This document shows positions 7,938 through 10,521 of a DNA stretch of 10,521 nt, piece after piece. A program made the translations under genes and the position numbers. The notes below the pieces were generated by a model, which worked only from the letters and a program-made list of their open reading frames with translations, made no database searches and was not told the origin of the DNA. The stretch lies in NCBI GenBank assembly GCA_963977945.1, contig CAXBQO010000032.1, positions 1 through 10,521 of the forward strand, given 5' to 3'. The DNA is from CALMJB01 sp963977945. Lineage in GTDB: Bacteria; Actinomycetota; Actinomycetes; Nanopelagicales; Nanopelagicaceae. Numbering within the stretch: position 1 is the stretch's first letter; the number at the start of each line of letters is the position of its first letter.

Positions 7938-8701
7938 GCCACATTACCTTTCAAACCATCAATATAACTTTGGTACTCAGCAGTCGTTACAACTTTTACT
8001 TTAAATCTCATGTATGTGTGGGACTGTCCGCACAAAATATTACAGTAACCCTCATACGTGCCTAATTTTTTTGGAATAAATTCCACCCGATTTGTGACAC
8101 CAGGCAAGGTCTGCATTTGATACATAAATCCTGGAACATAAAAGGCGTGAACTACATCATTTGAAGTGAAATTTAACCGCACCGATTGACCTTGCGGTAA
8201 GTACAAAGTTGGCCATTTCTCTGGTGTTCCGGTCACTGTCGCATTTGCCCCAGTGCCAGCTTCTGGATAAGAAAACTGCCAAGACCACTGAATTCCTTTT
8301 ACTTCGATGGTGTGAGCAACTTGCGCATCTGGCGATAATTTTGTAATCGCGCTCTGTTTTACTGCGGTGAAATAAAACAACACCGAAACGATAATGAAAG
8401 GCACAACGGTATAAACGATTTCAATTGGAATGTTGTACTGAACCTGCTTTGGAAACTCCGGCTTTCCTTCTTTGCGGCGATGAAAGATTGCTGGCCAAAT
8501 AATCAAAATTAATGTAATCGCACCAACAACTGCAGCAGCAATCCATGCACCTTGCCAAAGAGATAATGAATGGTCATTAATACTGGTCACTCCCTCTTCG
8601 TAGCCAAGGCCGGATACTTTTGAGCAAGCAGAGAGAAGAAATAGAAGAGATGAACCGCCGAGAAGTAGGCTTAGCTTTCTAAATACGGATTTCATGCTCA
8701 C
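7934..8701 (-). CDS. ctaC: Cytochrome c oxidase subunit II, lipoprotein (CtaC)
   Basis: Accepts electrons from cytochrome c (in Actinobacteria the dihaem QcrC) through the binuclear CuA centre. The 255 residues contain a lipoprotein signal with lipobox LSAC (cleavage before C26), two membrane helices (about 50-70 and 93-113) and an extracytoplasmic cupredoxin domain. CuA ligands H185, C220, C224, H228 and M231 are all present, and W139/W141 lie in the electron-entry region QWSW. Odd point: I222 occupies the place of the nearly invariant Glu in the CxExCG motif. The protein is much shorter than mycobacterial CtaC (about 360 residues). The GTG at 8701 is preferred because a TANNNT box ends 6 nt before it; an ATG two codons later (8695) is the alternative. 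First gene of the minus-strand unit. Confidence 0.97.
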   Translation of the reverse strand: MSMKSVFRKLSLLLGGSSLLFLLSACSKVSGLGYEEGVTSINDHSLSLWQGAWIAAAVVGAITLILIIWPAIFHRRKEGKPEFPKQVQYNIPIEIVYTVVPFIIVSVLFYFTAVKQSAITKLSPDAQVAHTIEVKGIQWSWQFSYPEAGTGANATVTGTPEKWPTLYLPQGQSVRLNFTSNDVVHAFYVPGFMYQMQTLPGVTNRVEFIPKKLGTYEGYCNILCGQSHTYMRFKVKVVTTAEYQSYIDGLKGNVA

Positions 8702-8707
8702 AGGTTA

Positions 8708-8713
8708 AGAATA
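8708..8713 (-). promoter_or_regulatory. Possible -10 element for leaderless ctaC transcript
   Basis: On the minus strand, TATTCT at 8713-8708 matches the TANNNT actinobacterial -10 pattern and ends 6 nt before the GTG start of ctaC. That spacing is typical of leaderless mRNAs, in which transcription begins at or next to the start codon. No ribosome-binding site is visible before ctaC, which fits. There is no convincing -35 box (AGAGAT at the expected distance). Such short motifs are common in AT-rich DNA, so the call is tentative. Confidence 0.35.
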
Positions 8714-8750
8714 TCTGTAGTGCTAATGACATCTCTTGTGGAATGAAATC

Positions 8751-8756
8751 GGAGGG
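8751..8756 (+). promoter_or_regulatory. Ribosome-binding site of the cysteine-desulfurase-like gene
   Basis: GGAGGG is the strongest Shine-Dalgarno-like sequence seen in this window. It stands unusually close to the ATG at 8759: only 2 nt after the last G, or 3 nt after GGAGG. No other in-frame start lies within the next few codons, and the N-terminal family alignment needs the protein to begin about here. The ATG is therefore kept despite the short spacing. Confidence 0.55.
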
Positions 8757-8758
8757 TT

Positions 8759-9859
8759 ATGGTTCCGCTCACAACCGGTTTTACTCAAGAAAATGAGCTT
8801 CATCCCGCCGCAAAATCTCTACTCATTGAGTTATTTGATAAAGGATTTAGAGATCCATCTAAGGTTCACCGCGCTAGTCGAGAGTTATCGATACTTGTAA
8901 ATAAAGCAAAAACTACCTTCGCCGAAAATCTTGATGCTGAAATTTCACAAATTGAATTTTTAGGTGAGCCAGATCTTGGATTCCAAATTGGAATAGAAGG
9001 AATGGTCGCAGGAAGCCGAGGTGAATCATCTGATTTTAATAAGTTAAAAAGATTAAAAATTGCACACTCGCAAATTGATCGACAACCAATTCACGCTATT
9101 GGTCGCGCTTTAGCCAAGACAAATAATCAAGTTGAAATTCTGCCAGTTGAAGAAAATGGCAGAATCAAACTTTCAAACTTTGAACCTGACATTTTGATTT
9201 GGCAAGTAGCAAATGGTGAAACTGGAAATATTCAAAATGAACCAAAATCAGCTGCTCGTCTTTTTCTAGATTGCACTACCAGCGGGGTTGATGTCTCAAA
9301 GCCAAAAAATGGCGATGTGGCTTTGTTTGATTCCACGTCGTGGGCAGGGCCTGCAGGGCTTGGCGTACTCGTAATCAAAAAACCTGAATCTTGGAAATAC
9401 CCCCTTGCACATATTGATGCGATTCGTACTCCACGCACTTTTTCCATTCCGCTCATGATTGCCAGCGCCGTTGCGCTAGAAAATTACCGCCAAGAATTAA
9501 GTTCGACCTCGCTAAAAGCCAAGCAGCAAAGTGAGAAATTGGTATCGCTTTTGAAAAATGAAATCAAAGATTTGATCTGTGCTAGCGATTTAGAAAATCG
9601 GCAATTTAAATATTTAAGTTTGATTATTCCAAATATCGATGGCGAGCAACTTAAAAATGAATTAGCTGAAATGGCAATCGATATTGATTCTGGCTCTGCC
9701 TGCAAATCTGCAGATCTACGCCCAAGTCACGTTTTAGCCGCAATGGGTTTGCCAACCAGCGGAAATATTCGAATTACATTTAAATCTTCACATACTGAAA
9801 AAGATTTAGAAACTTTAGCTGCTGCAATTATTAAAAAAGTAAAAGTATTAAGAAATTAA
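8759..9859 (+). CDS. Cysteine-desulfurase-like (aminotransferase class V fold) protein lacking the PLP lysine
   Basis: A 366-residue protein aligning by eye along the whole IscS/NifS fold. DPSKVH (32-37) matches the NPSS-x-H block, NGETGNIQ (152-159) matches NNEIGVIQ, and LDCTTS (170-175) supplies D171 for the PLP ring nitrogen. SGSACKSADLRPSHVLAAMG (311-330) is the catalytic-loop Cys region with C315. At the PLP-lysine motif (usually S-x-H-K...GP-x-G-x-G) the sequence is S192-T193-S194-W195-A-G-P-A-G-L-G, so the His and Lys are replaced by Ser and Trp. The ATES/ATEA cofactor motif is also not recognisable (LGEPDLG, 68-74). Canonical PLP chemistry therefore looks unlikely, although the reading frame is intact and the Cys loop is well kept. 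It is divergent from ctaC and convergent with the kinase gene, sharing stop-codon bases with it. Function unknown: pseudoenzyme, sulfur carrier or regulator are all possible. Confidence 0.85.
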   Translation: MVPLTTGFTQENELHPAAKSLLIELFDKGFRDPSKVHRASRELSILVNKAKTTFAENLDAEISQIEFLGEPDLGFQIGIEGMVAGSRGESSDFNKLKRLKIAHSQIDRQPIHAIGRALAKTNNQVEILPVEENGRIKLSNFEPDILIWQVANGETGNIQNEPKSAARLFLDCTTSGVDVSKPKNGDVALFDSTSWAGPAGLGVLVIKKPESWKYPLAHIDAIRTPRTFSIPLMIASAVALENYRQELSSTSLKAKQQSEKLVSLLKNEIKDLICASDLENRQFKYLSLIIPNIDGEQLKNELAEMAIDIDSGSACKSADLRPSHVLAAMGLPTSGNIRITFKSSHTEKDLETLAAAIIKKVKVLRN

Positions 9860-10521
9860 ATTCGCACCGTTAAATGTGGTGCAATTTCATCGGCCGCAGA
9901 TTTTCCATAAGCTTCTTGGAAGCGGTTTAAAAATTCATCTTTTGTAAATCGATACTCTTGAGTGCCGGTAGTTTCAATGCAATAAGTTGCCAGCATTGAA
10001 CCTAATTGGGCGCAACGCTCGTGACCTAACCCCCAAGCGAGTCCGGCAATAAATCCAGATCGAAAATTATCTCCGACTCCGGTCGGGTCTTTTTTGGATC
10101 GCTCTTTTGGCACACTCACATTAATTGTCGCTTTGCCATGTTCTTCTACTCTTGCGCCATTTGATCCTAAGGTGACGACCCGAACTTGAACTTGATCAAA
10201 TAATTGCTGATCACTCCAGCCAGTTTTCTGAAGTGCCAATGCCAATTCATACTCATTTAAAAATAAATACTTCGCGCCTTTCACCAACTGTTCTATTTCT
10301 TTTCCACTCATTCTGGCTAATTGTTGAGATGGATCTGCCGCCACTGGAATTTTTAATTGCCGAGCGACTTCAGAGTGACGCATCATCGCTTCTGGATCGT
10401 CTGGTGAAATCACCAACAAATCAAAGGTGCCACATTTTTTAATAATTGGTGACAACTCAATGTTTAGAGCTTCACTCATCGCACCTGGATAAAAGGAAGC
10501 TATTTGATTTAAGTCTTGATC
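9856..10521 (-). CDS. adoK: PfkB-family kinase, AdoK (adenosine kinase)-like; 5' end outside the window
   Basis: Ribokinase-fold kinase, C-terminal part. Counting from the ATG at 10479: the N-x-x-E motif is NEYE (75-78), the phosphate-region motif is TLGSNGA (103-109), and the second PfkB signature is DPTGVGDNF (131-139) with catalytic base D137. The sequence GLGHERCAQLGS (150-161) and ETTGTQEY (169-176) resemble mycobacterial AdoK (Rv2202c) as I recall it, which phosphorylates adenosine; many relatives are annotated only as carbohydrate kinase. The frame stays open from 10479 to the right edge, adding 14 codons that include ASFYPGA, which fits the family. The ATG at 10479 is therefore internal and the gene continues outside. 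In Mycobacterium, adoK likewise lies close to ctaC on the same strand, with one plus-strand gene between. Substrate assignment is moderate; the kinase family is secure. Confidence 0.88.
   Translation of the reverse strand, partial: DQDLNQIASFYPGAMSEALNIELSPIIKKCGTFDLLVISPDDPEAMMRHSEVARQLKIPVAADPSQQLARMSGKEIEQLVKGAKYLFLNEYELALALQKTGWSDQQLFDQVQVRVVTLGSNGARVEEHGKATINVSVPKERSKKDPTGVGDNFRSGFIAGLAWGLGHERCAQLGSMLATYCIETTGTQEYRFTKDEFLNRFQEAYGKSAADEIAPHLTVRI

Noticed and set aside
10477..10479. ATG as the start of the kinase gene
   Set aside because: The frame is open to the window end, the 14 extra codons fit the AdoK family, and starting here would remove the whole N-terminal substrate-binding half.
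1..10521. Mobile element, defence island or CRISPR content
   Set aside because: No transposase, integrase, restriction or Cas-like protein, direct-repeat array or target-site duplication is visible. All genes are core respiration or metabolism, or small neighbours of these.

Overview
The window looks like chromosomal DNA from a low-GC, streamlined planktonic actinobacterium, most plausibly a freshwater acI-type (Nanopelagicales) lineage. This placement is an inference from three things: actinobacterial protein families (QcrB with a PDWY motif, CtaF, AdoK-type kinase, class B-like PutA), an AT-rich composition of roughly 40% GC by eye, and very tight gene packing. No mobile element, CRISPR array or horizontally acquired island is visible. 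Nearly every base is coding, and no gene-free stretch reaches 100 bases.

Layout. The left part (+ strand) is the 3' portion of qcrB, the cytochrome b of the bc1 complex, overlapped at its end by a small TspO/MBR-family membrane protein. A tRNA-Pro(GGG) on the minus strand comes next. It lies only 4 nt beyond the stop codon of a long minus-strand gene run, read right to left as ctaC, ctaD, ctaF, an SRPBCC-family gene, putA and tRNA-Pro. To the right are a plus-strand gene for a cysteine-desulfurase-like protein, transcribed divergently from ctaC, and the 3' part of an AdoK/PfkB-family kinase on the minus strand. The stop codons of these last two genes overlap.

How the genes work together. QcrB belongs to the quinol:cytochrome c reductase and CtaC/CtaD/CtaF to the aa3 oxidase; in Actinobacteria these form a bc1-aa3 supercomplex. 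PutA oxidises proline to glutamate, and its proline dehydrogenase domain normally passes electrons to the quinone pool that feeds this supercomplex. Placing putA at the end of the oxidase gene run is therefore metabolically coherent. The SRPBCC gene has no assigned role.

Most notable observations: (1) the oxidase appears to have lost the side chains that normally bind the Mg/Mn ion at the subunit I/II interface; (2) the cysteine-desulfurase-like protein keeps the catalytic-loop Cys and the PLP Asp but has Trp where the PLP-binding Lys should be; (3) tRNA-Pro sits directly behind the proline-catabolism gene in an apparent single transcription unit. None of these proves a new system. The second is the best candidate for undescribed biochemistry.
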